The position numbers and the translations under genes are program-made. Below, piece after piece: positions 33,232 through 45,724 of a stretch of DNA of 64,000 nt. Source of the DNA: Calycina herbarum. Its lineage: Eukaryota > Ascomycota > Leotiomycetes > Helotiales > Pezizellaceae. Every line of letters begins with the position of its first letter. Within the stretch, counting starts at the first letter, position 1. The DNA lies in assembly GCA_001414485.1 (NCBI GenBank), contig LLEY01000129.1, forward strand, positions 112,469 to 176,468. The letters are read 5' to 3'. Below the pieces are notes generated by a model. That model saw only the letters and a program-made list of their open reading frames with translations, made no database searches and was not told where the DNA came from.

Positions 33232-33660
33232 ATGGCAAACCAAGAGCCAGAATCTCTGGTTGTTGAGTCTGCTGAAAGGTATGCTTGTTGTGAAATTGCA
33301 TCTATGAAAGTGTACCTAACCACGCAATAGCTCTGAAGCAACAACAGTCGACTCGGCGTGCAAGGCGCTGGCAAACCTTCAAATTATCCTGTCCAAAGTA
33401 CCAGACTGCAACGATACTCCTCTGGCTACCCTTCTTATTCTCCTGTACTAACTACCAGATAGATACGAAAGTCTGGCCGTTCAAAGCAAACTCTATAAAT
33501 TCCATCTCTTTGAAGAGCATGAACTTGTTTCTTTCTTCGAGAAGCTCAGAGAGAGTAATCCAGAGGTCAGAATTCCAAAAATCAGACATATAAGATTTGA
33601 TGGAGATAGAAAGGCACCAGAGGAGATAAATGCCAATTCTACACCACCGCCAGGGACTTA
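33232..33660 (+). pseudogene. Possible small decayed gene
   Basis: ATG at 33232 opens 15 codons (MANQEPESLVVESAE), then a plausible intron 33279-33330 (GTATGC...CAATAG) leads to SSEATTVDSACKALANLQIILSK. A second intron-like segment (GTACCAG...CTAAC...AGATAG, 33398-33462) follows, then an open frame to TAG at 33660 reading YESLAVQSKLYKFHLFEEHE and on, with coding-like composition. The canonical junction does not keep this last frame: it ends after about 11 codons. So either a non-canonical donor (GTCCAA at 33391) is used or a frameshift has broken the gene. I recognise no domain. Could be a real small gene, a relic or chance. Confidence 0.3.
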
Positions 33661-36292
33661 GTCTACGAATACCAGTGTTGTAAGCCTTTTACCTTGAAAG
33701 ATTTCTTACGGTTAAATAGAGAGAATTGAAATTCATCCTTGTAGTATGATACAAGTACATTCTTTAAGTGAAGTAGGTCTTGCGGGGAGGCTAATTGCAG
33801 TCCCTTATTTATTTAAGGACCCTTTCATTTTGTAACCAATCTAAATATATTCTCCATAGCTTCTTCTCTAGCTGGTATGCTTTATTCACTAAGTAGTGAG
33901 TCTAGTAACTTCAACAATCAAATTATATTATTCGCAAGTATTGGAGTAATTAAGTTGATCAAATAAAGTTCAGAAAGTCTTAACAGTACAAAATACAGGT
34001 TCGTATCTAAGTAGCATTTAGTTGATTTGATTATTCTATAAAACTTAGAATACTTCCTTCAGCTGAATAGAGTATAGAGCTCAACCAATAGTAGATTTGG
34101 GGTAAGTCTGGATAACATTGGTCAATATTGATAATTAGTGAATAAAACATACCTATCTCCTGTGGCTAGTGTCTTTGCTTGGTTTTGTTTGAAGGGAGGC
34201 TCTGTACGTTTCGTTGGGTTTGTGCTATCATTCGGCGACCTACTTAGATAAGTCATTATTTTCATACTTCATTATTAGCACAATTACTCTGCTTCTTATG
34301 AGTGAGTCACTGGTGGTATATTTTTAGTCAACTCTAGTCTTACAGCGTAGTAAGTGAGCATTTTGGCTTTTTTCTCCCGTTTTCTTGAATCCCACGAAGC
34401 GAAAAGACAGGTACTTTTACGATGCTAGATAAACAACTGGTTATTCCTGCATAAAGTTTGCTGTGAGCCATCTCTATAGCCAAATACTCGAGTAGCTCGT
34501 GGTTGACTCCATTAATGAGGTTAGCCCCTCAGAATATACGCATACTCGTTGCAAAGATTTGCGGGCGCTTGTTTCAATCTATAAACCTCGCTTTCAGTCA
34601 CAATCTACTTTAGGAACGGCTCTGGCAACCAGTATTGTTTGACTCAAATAGTCTTTTAATTTTGATTTCGTCTACTTTATAACACCCACTGCTGGCTTTT
34701 TGAATGCTGGCCTCCGAGTTATTCAAACCATATTTAACACTCTCAAACTACCTCGAGAGAGTGACTCCCGATTTGGACCACTGTATGAGAGTCTAAGAAC
34801 CACAGAGTTCAATAGTAAAACCAAGTAAAAAGTTACAGATACCAATGAAATGAGCATCTTTTGAAGCATTATCAATCGAGGTTTACCATCTAGTCGGGTT
34901 TCCTCCATATTAAAATGGCATGGGGCTTGAGTTTTGGGGACCTTCTTGCATTAAATGATAAACCACGCGTGGAATTTCACTTCCAACACCTATCGAAGTA
35001 AAGTCCAACCATAAATTCGATATAAGCAATCTGAGAAATGAATTTTTTTCAGTTCTCCCCCTTTAGGAGTTTCAGTCCTTCTTTTTCCTTTCCCATCGTT
35101 TGATTATCACTGTGAAATTTACTGGGAACAGTTCTTCCAAAAAAACAAAATCTCTGAGCCTTCTCCAAGGATAATAGTGACTATCCTCAAGTACCTCCGA
35201 GGTGTTGTAGGGAAAGCTACACCTTGTCCACTCTCCTTCATCTACTGCCAACTTCTCCGTAAAACTGGTAGGCATCGGGACCACCGATAAAAACAGCCCT
35301 CAAAACTCACCAACCTATTTTCGAAAGCCTGTCATGGGGATGGCAGATGTGAAAGCATCATGACAAAACCATCCTCTCTTTGGCTGCCTCCAAAACACCC
35401 CTACAACTCCCTCACCATCACATCACCAAAAATAAGCCCCGCCACCAACCACTACCTCCTCACAAAGAACCTGTGATACAAGCATAACCTCATTACATCA
35501 CAAAAACCAAACCCTCGGGCTCTTTGTGTCGCCGTTGTGGATATGGTTATTTTTACACGCGAGTTGGATTTGTTGGAGATTCGGTCACCACCCCGTACTC
35601 CCACTTCCACCTAGGTACATCGAGAGTACCTACCAAGAAGTATCCTGCAGGATGAAATTAAACTCAATATTTAGACAATACCATTGTCCATTCCCCTGCG
35701 TCTAAAAAGTGCAGAATTCCCATTTTCGAGGGGGGCTTAGGCGAACATGCACCCCTTGCGTAAGGGGGAGGGCGAGTGTATGCGCCGAAGGAGGGGTAAG
35801 CCCAACATGTAAGGGGCGAGAACACCACTTTGCTCCCCCTTCCGAGATCGGAGAGATCATCGATTGAGAAGGACATCGGATTTTGTTACTGCGGATATTG
35901 ACGGTTGATGGTGATGCTGGGAAGGTGATACATCGAAAGTAACTTACTGTGCCCAACTGCCAACATTCTCGGGGGGGGTGTATCATTCCATTGTGATCAC
36001 ACTTGATAAACAACAAACAAGAGAACGAAGACGCGATGAATGATGGAAACATGACTGACCAACATTGAAATCCAAGAAAAGTCAATTAGTTTCTAGGGGC
36101 TCCAAGAGGACCCAACTACCATGTGTTCTACAAAATAATAATGGTTAAGGATGCTTACACAGGCGGTACACCTCATCCCAAAGTACAATCATACAGCCCT
36201 AAAAGAAAAAAATAGAAACTGACACACACCTCTTCGAAGCTTCGATCCACCAGTGTATAAATAATACAAGTTGGTCTGAGGGTGCAGACCAA

Positions 36293-38955
36293 TCACTTCA
36301 GCTCCTCCAACCTCGAGTAATCGAAGTCATCCGCATTCTCCCACCCAGCGCCGATCGAGTCTTCATGCTTCAAGACCGGTAGCTCGTCGAACCCACCATT
36401 ATTAACGCCTCCCACCCCGTCCATCGTATCGTGATCCTGTGTGTCGTGAATCTCGTCCCAATCCTCAACACCTCCATTATTATTATCTTCCTGGCTCTCA
36501 CCACCACCGCCCTGGTCATGATCATTTCCAACTTGATTCTGATGATCGGGCCAACCTGCATCTGCTTCAGCATTTCCAGGGGCCTCGACAACCCACTCAA
36601 GTTCTTTGACCCTTTCAACAACACCCCCTTCGGTGACCCCACTCCATTCATGACCTTCTTCGATATCCATATTTCCTTGGCTATGCCTTGCATCATCACC
36701 AAGATCTTGCCAGCACTCCAGCTGCGGTGTTTCATTAGTAGGTAGATGAGCATAATTCCAAGATTGATCGTGGTCGAAACTCTCCGTGACGTTCCAGGTG
36801 TTGCCATGATGTGAGAGCTGAGAGCCATCAAAACCTGGTAGTCCATTGTTCGTGAGAAAGCTATCAATATTTACGCTCTCAGACCCGACCAATGTACTCT
36901 CGCTATCCATAGTAGTGGCAGAGGCGAAAGAAAGGTTTTCAGATGGTATGTCGAACCCATTCTGCCCATGGGGCTGTGAATAGGCCCCGAGAGTAAAACT
37001 CGGGTGCTGCGACCCAAATGGCGAATTGAGGCCCGCAGTGGCCGGCGGAGTGACGAGACCAGTATTATGATGTTGAAGAAAAGGATCTAAGATGTTTTGT
37101 TGCTGCTGATTAAGGTCGTGGGTATTATCGATAAACGAGTTAAAGTTCTGGCTCATAAGAGCATTCAAACGTTGCGTCTGACCTGGGTCGGGAGACATGC
37201 ATTTCCGCCGTGCTAAATCTTGACAATCAAGGTATCGCCAAGTAGTCGAGCCTGACTCTCCGTCTCGAGATTGGCGAAAGGTCCATAGGATGATCGCACG
37301 TGTCACCCAAGACACTCCAGATCCAACAGTAGATTGAACTTCTTGAAACATAGAAACTTCATTCAAAAGTGCCCGCGTGGTTTCTGGTGACGAGGAAGTT
37401 GGATCAAGAGCAATGTCTGTGAGAGCAGTGAACGCCTGTGCCCATGGCATTGCGGGAAAAGGAGATTTCAAGCGTGTTTCTTGAGGCGACGAAGAGAGGA
37501 CGTGGAGCGGGGATACATTCCTCTCTGTCGGCGGGTCAAAGGCTGGATCTCTACATAAGGCCTGAGGTTTGGAAAGGGTGGTGACAATTTGCCAGATATT
37601 GTGGTCAGGATTGCGATTGTTTCCTGGGATTGATATTTCGGTTCTGGAAACAAGCTCAGAACCTTTTGGGGGGTGCATGGACATTAGGGAAAGCGATACG
37701 TCCATTTGAATTACATTGCAGGGTAATGATGATCGTAAAGCTGTCGCCGTGTAAATATTATCAAAGTATGGGTAGCGTTGCCGCCAATTAGTGAGCGATT
37801 CTATGGAATCACGGGGTCGTTGATTGTGGAGGGTGGTGTATTTGTGGAACACAATTCCAGCACGGCATAGGTCCTGTTCGCCGCCATCCGTGCCAGCCGG
37901 AATAGAACCTGATGTAATTAATAGCCAGAAGAGTGCTGGCATGACAGATGAATGGGGAGTGATTTCGTCATAATCGTCGTATCGTTTTCCTGGTAGTCTA
38001 CCCTCTGAGAGAGCTTTCAGACACGGATCATTTTTGAAGGAATCCTGAAAGCCATTCTTGGGATCCTTGGACTCTGGGAAAAGCTGACGATCTGGTACCC
38101 ATCAGCTTTGCTAAGAGGGAAACTTGAAATTGAGCTTACATGCAGGGTGGTCTTTGAAGAAGGTCTTGAGAACCTGTATATGGCTGGAGACCTGCTTCCT
38201 AGTACGCCTCATAGATTCATCCGGTACTTCTCCTGGGGCGAGGCTTTCCAGGTATGAAATCCACAAATACTCTTTGATCAATTCGTTTCGCCCATGAGGT
38301 TTGCCCTGGTAAGAAAACTTCCGTCTGCCCATATAAGGAATATAGAGCAACGCTGGAGTTGTTAGCCACTAGCGAGAGCAGACTGGTACTCTCACTTACC
38401 ATCTAGAAATGCCATTTCAAGTTGGTGTGGCCACTTTGCATCTTTATTGTTTCCATCACGGACTTGACGAGCTCGGTATGCCTGATAATGTTGCGATTCC
38501 ACTATAGGATTTCGTTGGTACCTTCGTTGTCTTCTTCTCCGATGCCTTTCCCGTCGCTGTTCCCACGTCTGTGCTAAAGATGGATTGGGAGGCAACGATG
38601 GAACCGTAGGTGTAGGGCAGATGGGATTGGCATATCTACCCAAATTGGAAACCCCCGGCGTGGACAGAAGTTGGCCCTTCTCGCAACAGTTGTACCTGCC
38701 CGCAAGGCATGGCTCGCATTCGTTGCAGGGGATATCTGAGCCAACTTTGAAATGGTCTACAGTATGCCCCTCCGTTTGTTGCTGGTAGTCCTTATTATCA
38801 TGATATAAACCTACAGGAGCAAAAGAATGGAGTTGGGAATTGCCGTGCGATTCAGTCAGAGGCTGTCTTGATGCTGCCTGTGAATACTCACTGGGGTCAT
38901 CCAGTGAAAGTTGGCTAGGTTCGTTCGAAGGCACCATCCAGCTATATCGTGCCAT
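36293..38955 (-). CDS. TEA/ATTS-domain transcription factor, AbaA/Tec1 family, with an extra cysteine motif
   Basis: Three exons: 38955-38400, 38352-38140 and 38091-36293; introns of 47 and 48 nt; 855 residues. The TEA domain spans about 173-258: [35 protein letters not shown], then [18 protein letters not shown], the DNA-recognition helix. Between [11 protein letters not shown] and RTRKQVSSH there are about 17 residues more than in AbaA/TEAD proteins as I remember them. Residues 71-116 hold C77-x2-C80-x2-C83-x7-C91 within [17 protein letters not shown], which resembles the structural zinc lobe of fungal polyol dehydrogenases. A basic Arg-rich run (134-147) precedes the TEA domain. The C-terminal 250 residues are Gln/Asn- and acid-rich, plausible activation regions. 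AbaA drives conidiophore maturation and Tec1 filamentous growth; which applies here is not known. A long (950 bp) upstream region follows. Confidence 0.85.
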
Positions 38956-39908
38956 GGATTCGTGATTAAGAATGCTTTATGCGATCAACATTTGCAAACA
39001 AAGAGCTTCTGTTGGTTGGGTAGGAATGATATTGCAGTAAGAAATGCTTCAAGGAATGGCAGCGAACTTTTTGGGGACAAAAGAGAAATGCTAACAGGAA
39101 ACGAGAAATGAGGGAGGAACTTCTCGGCTTATAGAAAGAAAGGCAACTCCCTCCCAGATCGACCCGGGTAAACGGGTTGCTAAGAAAAACAGCTTATGAC
39201 ATGACAGGAACCCCACCAGGGGGCTTCAACGGTAGTGGATCAGCCACTTTGAAGGAGAGCCAAGAGGTGTACCTACATCCAAGTATCTAAACGTTTTCTT
39301 TGAGTTGAGACGAGACAGGGGGGATTTCCTGGGAGTGAGAGTGGTCGAGTTCTGACCCGGTCATGCAAGGATATCCGTTTGCGGAGGAGAAAACAGCCGC
39401 GTAAACCCGCCCTCTCAACTCACAAAGGAATGCTTCATCTTGTGAAGTATGTGGTAATTTGCCTACACCAGCGCAGCCACTAGCAGCCTAGAGTAAACAC
39501 GGTGAATCTAGCAACGGTTTGCCGGGGTCTGGAATGCTGCAAATTGAGATCAGTTGTTCAAATCAAACCTGAAAATATCGTGGCAGAGAACATTGTTTCC
39601 ATTGTTCCCCATCCCATTGCACAAGGGTGGTTGTATTATCTAGACATTATTCAGACATTCCTTTCATGGCCAATTCTTTTCCAGAGTATCGAGGGGTATC
39701 TCCGGATTGCGGAGCACGGATATTGAAGATTAAGCTGCAAAAAATTAAAGACACCGCAGGACGCAGGTACACCCTCTTTGCAGTGTGGGTTGGATGTTGG
39801 TAAGGGTCGCGTGCATTCGTAGCGCCGGCAAGGGAGGGCCGGGACCACCTCGTCCAATTGCAACAAAAATTGATAACAAGGGAGGCGAAACCCATAGCCA
39901 AAAACACA
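38956..39908. other. Promoter of the TEA-factor gene and 3' flank of MRD1
   Basis: Minus-strand genes lie on both sides, so about 950 bases here hold the TEA gene's promoter-proximal DNA and beyond it the 3' UTR of MRD1... the orientation puts the TEA promoter at the low-coordinate end. No gene seen. Confidence 0.5.
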
Positions 39909-42646
39909 TCAATCCTCCTCTCCATCGTTCCCTTCAATATTGAATTTTTTGCGGCCACCGCCAGTGAGCTTTTGCATTGCAACCTTACTCACCTGACTTC
40001 CTACCTTCTTTTGCATCTTCTCAATCTCTTCCTCTGCATCGAGAGAGTCATCGGAAGCGAATTCCAACACAAGACGACGTCCGAGGAGATGAGTATCCTT
40101 CAATGCCTCTATGGCATTCTCCGCCTCGCGAGCCGTGATGAAATCAGCGAAAGCAAATCCTCGAGCCGAGTGGTCGAACTTCTTGGGAACCCGAACCGAT
40201 CGGAGTTGGCCATATGTTCCAAACAAAGCCCGAATGTCTTTCTTTGACGCTTCGAAAGGCAAGTTCTTGATTATGATCTTTGTTCGTTTGCCAGCGACCT
40301 TCTTAGCTCTGTCCTCCTTTCTCCGCTCTTCTGCGGCATCAACGCCTTTGTGCGATGTTTTGATCAAAAGCTTGTGATCCTCAAGGGTGTAACCATCCAT
40401 TGCCTTCAAAGCAGCTTGAGCCTGAGCCTTTGTCTTGAACTCTAAGAAACCGAAGCCCATACTGAGAACTTGGCCAGGCTTTTTCGGATCTGTCTTTGTG
40501 TTCACCCGTGCAGACATGAAGCCATCGAGAGGCTTGAATGTTTCAGTGAGACGAGCGCTAGTGGTAGTAAAGTTGAGGTTTCGGACAAATAGAGTGGTAG
40601 TATCTGCACTGTCTGTGACGTTCTCGCCCTCTAGAAGATCAGACGTGGAGATCTTCTGCGCTGCAGATTTCGTTGCATTCCGATTGGCACCTGAAACTGT
40701 GATGTTGCCGCTACTACTTGTAAAGAGATTTTTCGGTGCTTTCTCAAGGTACAGGATAGAATCTTTCATGCGTCGATACGCCAGACTACCAAATGCAGCT
40801 CTTGCATGTGTTGGCTGAGCAAACTCAACAATTGCAATGGTTCCAGTTGGTGGCATCAATACTCGTAGCACCTGACCGAACTCTTCAAACAATTTTCGAA
40901 GCTCCTCAAGGGTCATACCATAGGGAAAGTTCTTGACAAGGATAGTGGTGTCACCTCGCTCTTTCTTCTTGAAGGCGTCCAAGTCAATTCCATTTTTAAT
41001 GAAGTATGACTTAGTCTCCTGGATGACAGATGTTTCTGCAATGGCTTGCTTGACTCCGGCGTCTGCAGAAGTAGGATCTAGTAATTCGGACTTTGAAACT
41101 CCCAGTCGTTCAGCAATGGAGGAATTGACGGCGTCTTGGTTCATATACAGCGAGTTCCAGTTGAAAGTAGCCGACGATGCTTCTGCTTTTTTCTTAATTT
41201 GTTTTTGCTTCTTGAGTGGCAACTTTGCAATTGCAAACTCGTCCAACTTGTTCTCTCGCTTTGGTGCTGCAGGCAAAATATGTAGCAGTCGTCCTTGAAA
41301 GGATTCACCATCAAGGTTGTGGAATGCTTCAGCAGCCGCAGTCGGATCAGTGTACTGAACCAGAACAAAGCCTTTACTTGTTCCTGATCCATCCACTGCC
41401 AAGTGTAACTAAAGACTTGAGGTCAGCACAATCCAACCAAGCAATGTGGCATTTCAAGTCAAAAAATATTGTTTGCGTTCAGAAAATACGAAGCATCTAC
41501 TAAAATAATCGTCCAGTTCACATCACATGCCTGAGCATAAGCTGTCCCTATCTGGATATTCATCAGGAAGCAAAGAAAGAAAAAGAGATTTTTTTTGGCA
41601 CATACCTCTTCAAGCGAGCCAAATGGCTCGAAGTGTTTTCGAAGATCATCCTCTGTGGCTGTATATGGAAGGTTTCTGACAAACAGGCGGCCCTGTGCTG
41701 CTGATATGGCTTCCAAGATAGGATCCGCCTTCTCCTCCTCGTCTTCTTCGACTGGCAAAGTCTCATCTACCTCTTGTAGTGGTTCTTCGTCAAAAGGAGA
41801 TGGCTCCACCATTGATTCGACCACAGGTACTGCATTCGATAGATCCACGGTTCCGGTCTGAGTTGCGGGAATATCGTCAGGGTCCATCAAGTCAAGTAAT
41901 CTGTTCGTCCGACTTCGAAGCCAATCATCGTCTATAGCGGCGGCAGCAACATCAGGCATAGGTTCGTCCGTCTGTGTTGACTCTTCAATAGCAATGTTGA
42001 CAGGTATGGCGACGGCAGGGGGGGTTCCCTTGAGCGGGCTGCTCTTCCTCGCTTTCTTGGGAACAGACTCGTAATCGTCGTCACTTTCTGCTTCTGGGAC
42101 TTCGATTGCCTGTATCTTTGTGGGTGGTTCTTGCATGTCATCGTCTGCGGGGCCGGTGGGCCATTTCTTCGTTTTTGATGCCGGTTGCATAACCTCCAAA
42201 AACTCCTGCAGCTTGGGGTCTGCCTCATCCAAGTCGCTTCTTTTTCTTTTGCTTGCAGCAGTGAGCTCAATCTTCTCTGCTGCAGCTCGTTCTTTCCGAC
42301 GCGACGCTACATTCTCTCTTTCTTGCTCACGTTGTGCTTTCCTCGAGACTGGAAGAGTTTGATCTGATATCTATATTTTATTAGATGAAGCTCTAGCGGA
42401 GATGATGAGGCAACTTACAGGTCGCGCAAGCTCTACTCCAATCTTGGACATGCGAATGAATGTGCGATTGAAGTACTTGACTGCCTTGGCAGCATCCTCT
42501 GGGGTTTTGTATCCGACATATCCAATTCTTCGATGCGCGATCAATTTTGCGTCGGTGATGGGCGACTGTGCGCTGAAATGTTTCTTGAAATCATCTTCGG
42601 AGATGGCGGGTGGAAGACCTTTGATGAAGATTCTGGAGGACTCCAT
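39909..42646 (-). CDS. mrd1: Mrd1, five-RRM protein of the small-subunit rRNA processome
   Basis: Three exons: 42646-42419, 42370-41606 and 41408-39909; introns of 48 and 197 nt; 830 residues. Five RNA-recognition motifs are visible: RRM1 at 3-75 (IFIKGLPP; RIGYVGYKT), RRM2 at about 299-375 (LFVRNLPY; SKGFVLVQY), RRM3 at about 486-560 (ILVKNFPYG; IAIVEF), RRM4 at about 604-685 (LFVRNLNF; GFGFLEF) and RRM5 at about 708-785 (IIIKNLPF; ARGFAFADF). An acidic, low-complexity linker with basic patches separates RRM1 and RRM2. Mrd1 binds pre-rRNA with U3 snoRNA in the nucleolus and is needed for the A0-A2 cleavages that yield 18S rRNA. The 197-nt intron 2 falls inside RRM2, between LEE and LHLAVDG. 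It is divergent from the LC8 gene, sharing a 520-bp promoter region. Confidence 0.95.
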
Positions 42647-43165
42647 GATGGTTGGTAGGTATGATAGGTGAAAGGAAGGAAATCAAGACATTTTGTAGAG
42701 TTGTAAATATGGGACAGGTGTAGTTTTGTGCTAGAAAAATAAAATAAAAGTTCTCGCACTAGTAGTTACCGCCCCGCACCTTAAAACGGCAAGTTAAAAA
42801 AAGCCTAAAAGTGCCGCGCCAATCGGACAGGCGATCCCTGCAAAGGCGGAGGTTATTGTTTTGATCTGATCTTCCATAAAATACAAATAGAGACCAACAA
42901 ACACACTGATTCTCTGCCTCAAAATCTCTGTGTACTACACGACTCAGACCTGATCCGATACAAACTACCACAAGGTATGACATGACAATGCGCCAACCTC
43001 GGTACTAGCGACTAACTTCTTTGACAGTCCACCCGAAACCTCACCGACTACACCACCACAAGCCCTTTAGATCGGCTTCCCAGTGACCCTTAGCACATCT
43101 CCAGACAAGGGCATCTTCCTCTTACCCCTCCAAACCAAACAACCCACCAAAAGCAATCCAACAAG
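42647..43165. other. Shared divergent promoter of MRD1 and LC8
   Basis: 520 bases between two start codons on opposite strands. Poly-pyrimidine/C-rich near the LC8 start, as in other leaders here. No gene seen. Confidence 0.6.
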
Positions 43166-43795
43166 ATGGCATCTGAGAAGGGAACAACAATGAAGGAGAA
43201 GCTTGAGGGTATGTCGCATAACCCCTTTGCCTACAAGGCCGGGCGCCCACCAGATCGGACAAGTTCAGAACCAAGGCTAACATGCTTTATCTTACAGCGC
43301 AAATCAAGTCTGCCGATATGGTAAGGCCCTCAATACCCCGCCATACGACACCTTGATTATAGATGCGACTGGCGGATGCTGATACTTTAGACAGACTGAG
43401 GACATGCAGCAGGAGGCTATTGATGTTGGTACGTTGAAACATAGGGGTTCCGTGATATTTATTTCGCATTCAGAAACTAACTGTCCCTCAAGCTCAAGCA
43501 GGCATGACCAAGTACACAATCGAGAAGGTAATCATTACCCCTCATCTAATCTAATCTCCTACAAGCATCGCTAACCCAACAACAGGACATTGCTCAATAC
43601 ATCAAGAAGACCGTATGTCCACACAACTCCAGAAACCAGCAAGGATACTAACCTTCACAGTTTGATGAGCGAAAGGGACCTACATGGCACTGCATCGTTG
43701 GTCGCAACTTCGGATCCTTTGTCACCCACGAAACCAAGCACTTCATCTACTTCTACCTCGGGCACTGCGCTATCCTCCTCTTCAAGACCCAGTAA
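43166..43795 (+). CDS. Dynein light chain LC8 (Dyn2/NudG)
   Basis: Six exons: 43166-43208, 43298-43320, 43395-43428, 43493-43527, 43586-43612 and 43661-43795; five introns of 89, 74, 64, 58 and 48 nt; 98 residues. The joined product reads [38 protein letters not shown] and [19 protein letters not shown], with the invariant tail [17 protein letters not shown]8 is a dimeric hub that binds the dynein intermediate chain and many other partners; in Aspergillus its loss (nudG) impairs nuclear migration. Six exons for 98 residues is intron-dense, with exons of 23-43 nt. The exon 4 acceptor is ambiguous: CAAG at 43489-43492 gives AQAGM, whereas the next CAAG 6 nt on would drop two residues. I chose the first as closer to the family. 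Confidence 0.95.
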
Positions 43796-45724
43796 TCGAA
43801 CCTCTATAAGCACGAAAGCTCGGCCGGAACCCAAAACCCCACAAATTACATTTTGACGTTATCTTTGAAGATGGCGTGGATAGGATATTTGAAGGAATGG
43901 GCGAATTGGAGACGGGAAGGAGGGATGTGATACACTTTGAGGATGTATTTGCAGGGGCGAGAATAGATATGGATAATGATCTGCGATGCTATGGATGTTA
44001 CTGGTGTTCATGGTTATAGGGAAGGGATACCTTGGGCAAAGATACGTCACAAAGTTACCTTATGAATGAAAGAAAAAATGATTCCCCACCAGTCCTTTCC
44101 TATTGAAAGGTGAGTTGCAGAAAGCACTTTTCCATTTCCATGTTACAGACTCTGAATTTCATCTTCATCTTTTATTTTCCCTGCAAGTCTTTTGAAACTT
44201 TCCATCGAAAAGAAGTCAGCTAAGTATAGATAAAACTTCAAGTTCGTACCTGCCTGTCTCGCTCATTGTTTTAACTTTCTGGGGTAGTTCAAGAGAGTTA
44301 ACCTAAGAACAATTTAAGATATTAACTCAGCTCTTTTAGACCAATTGCATGGTCTTCCAGTAGATCGCAATATTCCAGCTAAATAATCTTCCATTTGATT
44401 CAGAGCTTTCTTCCGTTACTTCTCTTATCTCTTCTACTATGCCTATGTTCCTTCTTCTCAATTTTCCTAAAACTCTTGGCGAATTTCCATTGCGAAAGAA
44501 GTCATTCAATCAAATAGTCTAACACCTTAATCAAGAAATTTCCTTTTTCTATGATACAAACTCCACCTAATTCATTCTCTCTTTCCTCCTTTCAATTTCT
44601 CTACAGCTCTTTGCAACATATTAAAGAGGGAGTCAACCAAACATAGAGTGCAACACCACAATCTAGCAAAATTTTCTATCCATGTTATGCATTTCAGATT
44701 TCTTCCTCTGTGTCTTTTGCCTTCTTCCATTATTCTTTCCCCTTTCCAAAAAAAATGTCACCTGGCTTGTAATGCACTGCCTGCAAGTCAAGTGACGCTT
44801 GATTTGAGTGGTGAATTTCCAAGTCTTGGAAATAATCATTATCACCAAATGCCAAGTCACCGAGCAAAGAACAAGAAAACCAAACCCCAACCTAAAATTA
44901 CAGACAGCGCCTCCTCCTACAACCAAGATCGAAATCACCAAACTCTTTAAATCAAGATCAAGTTCCAAATAACCCTGGAAAGAAAATGCTGCCTAGGATC
45001 TTCCACCTGCTTCTCTCCCTGCTGAGAAAATAAAGAAGAGAAAAGGAAACATCGCCTGAAACTCTGTTCTTACTCAATGTAGATTTTCAAGAAAAATGAA
45101 ATTACTTAAACGAAGTTAGGACGAGATATCCCTCTTATTGTATTTTATGTAACTCTATTCTCTAAAACAGCTTGAAAATTGAAGCTAAGCAAATGAAATT
45201 GTAATGACTTGGTAGAATGCTTGTAAGCTCTTTTGAATGAAAATGTTATCTCAAACCAGCTAGGGTAATGCCACCCTTTGAACCTACATTAACCTACCTA
45301 GTAGAATCCACGACAGTACACAAATATTTTCCGAATGTCAATCTTCTAATCATTCTCCAACAGTAAGAATCCAGAGCTTTTACTGTTCGTACACCCCGCG
45401 GTTTACCAGTATCCTTAAGTAAGAGAGTTGGGCTTTTAAGTTTTCTTGTAAGTAATGGGTAAAAGTCTAGAAGAATTCCATTCATTCTCCAATAACTGTG
45501 GAAGAATCGAGAATTTGGGTTTCAATTCTTCTACACGATCCCAGAGCATGAATAGCGACATGATACAGCACTCTATTAGGAGAAGACTTGTTGGTTACAT
45601 AACTCATTAAATATAATGGGAAGCCAATGGGAGATACTCTTCGATTATATTGTACTTCATTATCCTTGTACTTCTTCAAAAAAATTAGAAAGTTTGCGCC
45701 AAACTTAAACCCGTTATACATCAA
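43796..45724. other. Intergenic between convergent LC8 and hydrolase genes
   Basis: 1.9 kb, AT-rich. Holds both 3' UTRs and a copy of the dispersed repeat at 44235-44332. An open frame of about 100 codons (44648-44950, +) shows no family features. Nothing else seen. Confidence 0.5.
44235..44332 (-). repeat. Copy 4 of a short dispersed repeat
   Basis: Reads ACTTCAAGTTCGTACCTGCC, then AACTTTCTGGGGTAGTTCAA and GTTAACCTAAGAAC; the best-matching partner of the copy at 26254. Confidence 0.5.

Larger units (their letters stand above)
31247..36292. other. 5-kb gene-poor, AT-rich interval
   Basis: Lies between dUTPase and the TEA regulator. It contains the MCB box of dUTPase, a dispersed-repeat copy, a 528-bp MITE at 32344-32871, a possible decayed gene at 33232-33660 and a partial repeat word at 33996. 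The rest (34000-36290) shows no convincing coding sequence on either strand. Confidence 0.55.

Noticed and set aside
31330..36290. RIP-degraded DNA in the 5-kb AT-rich interval
   Set aside because: CA and TG remain frequent there, unlike at 61.7-63.8 kb; so it is AT-rich but not RIP-like.
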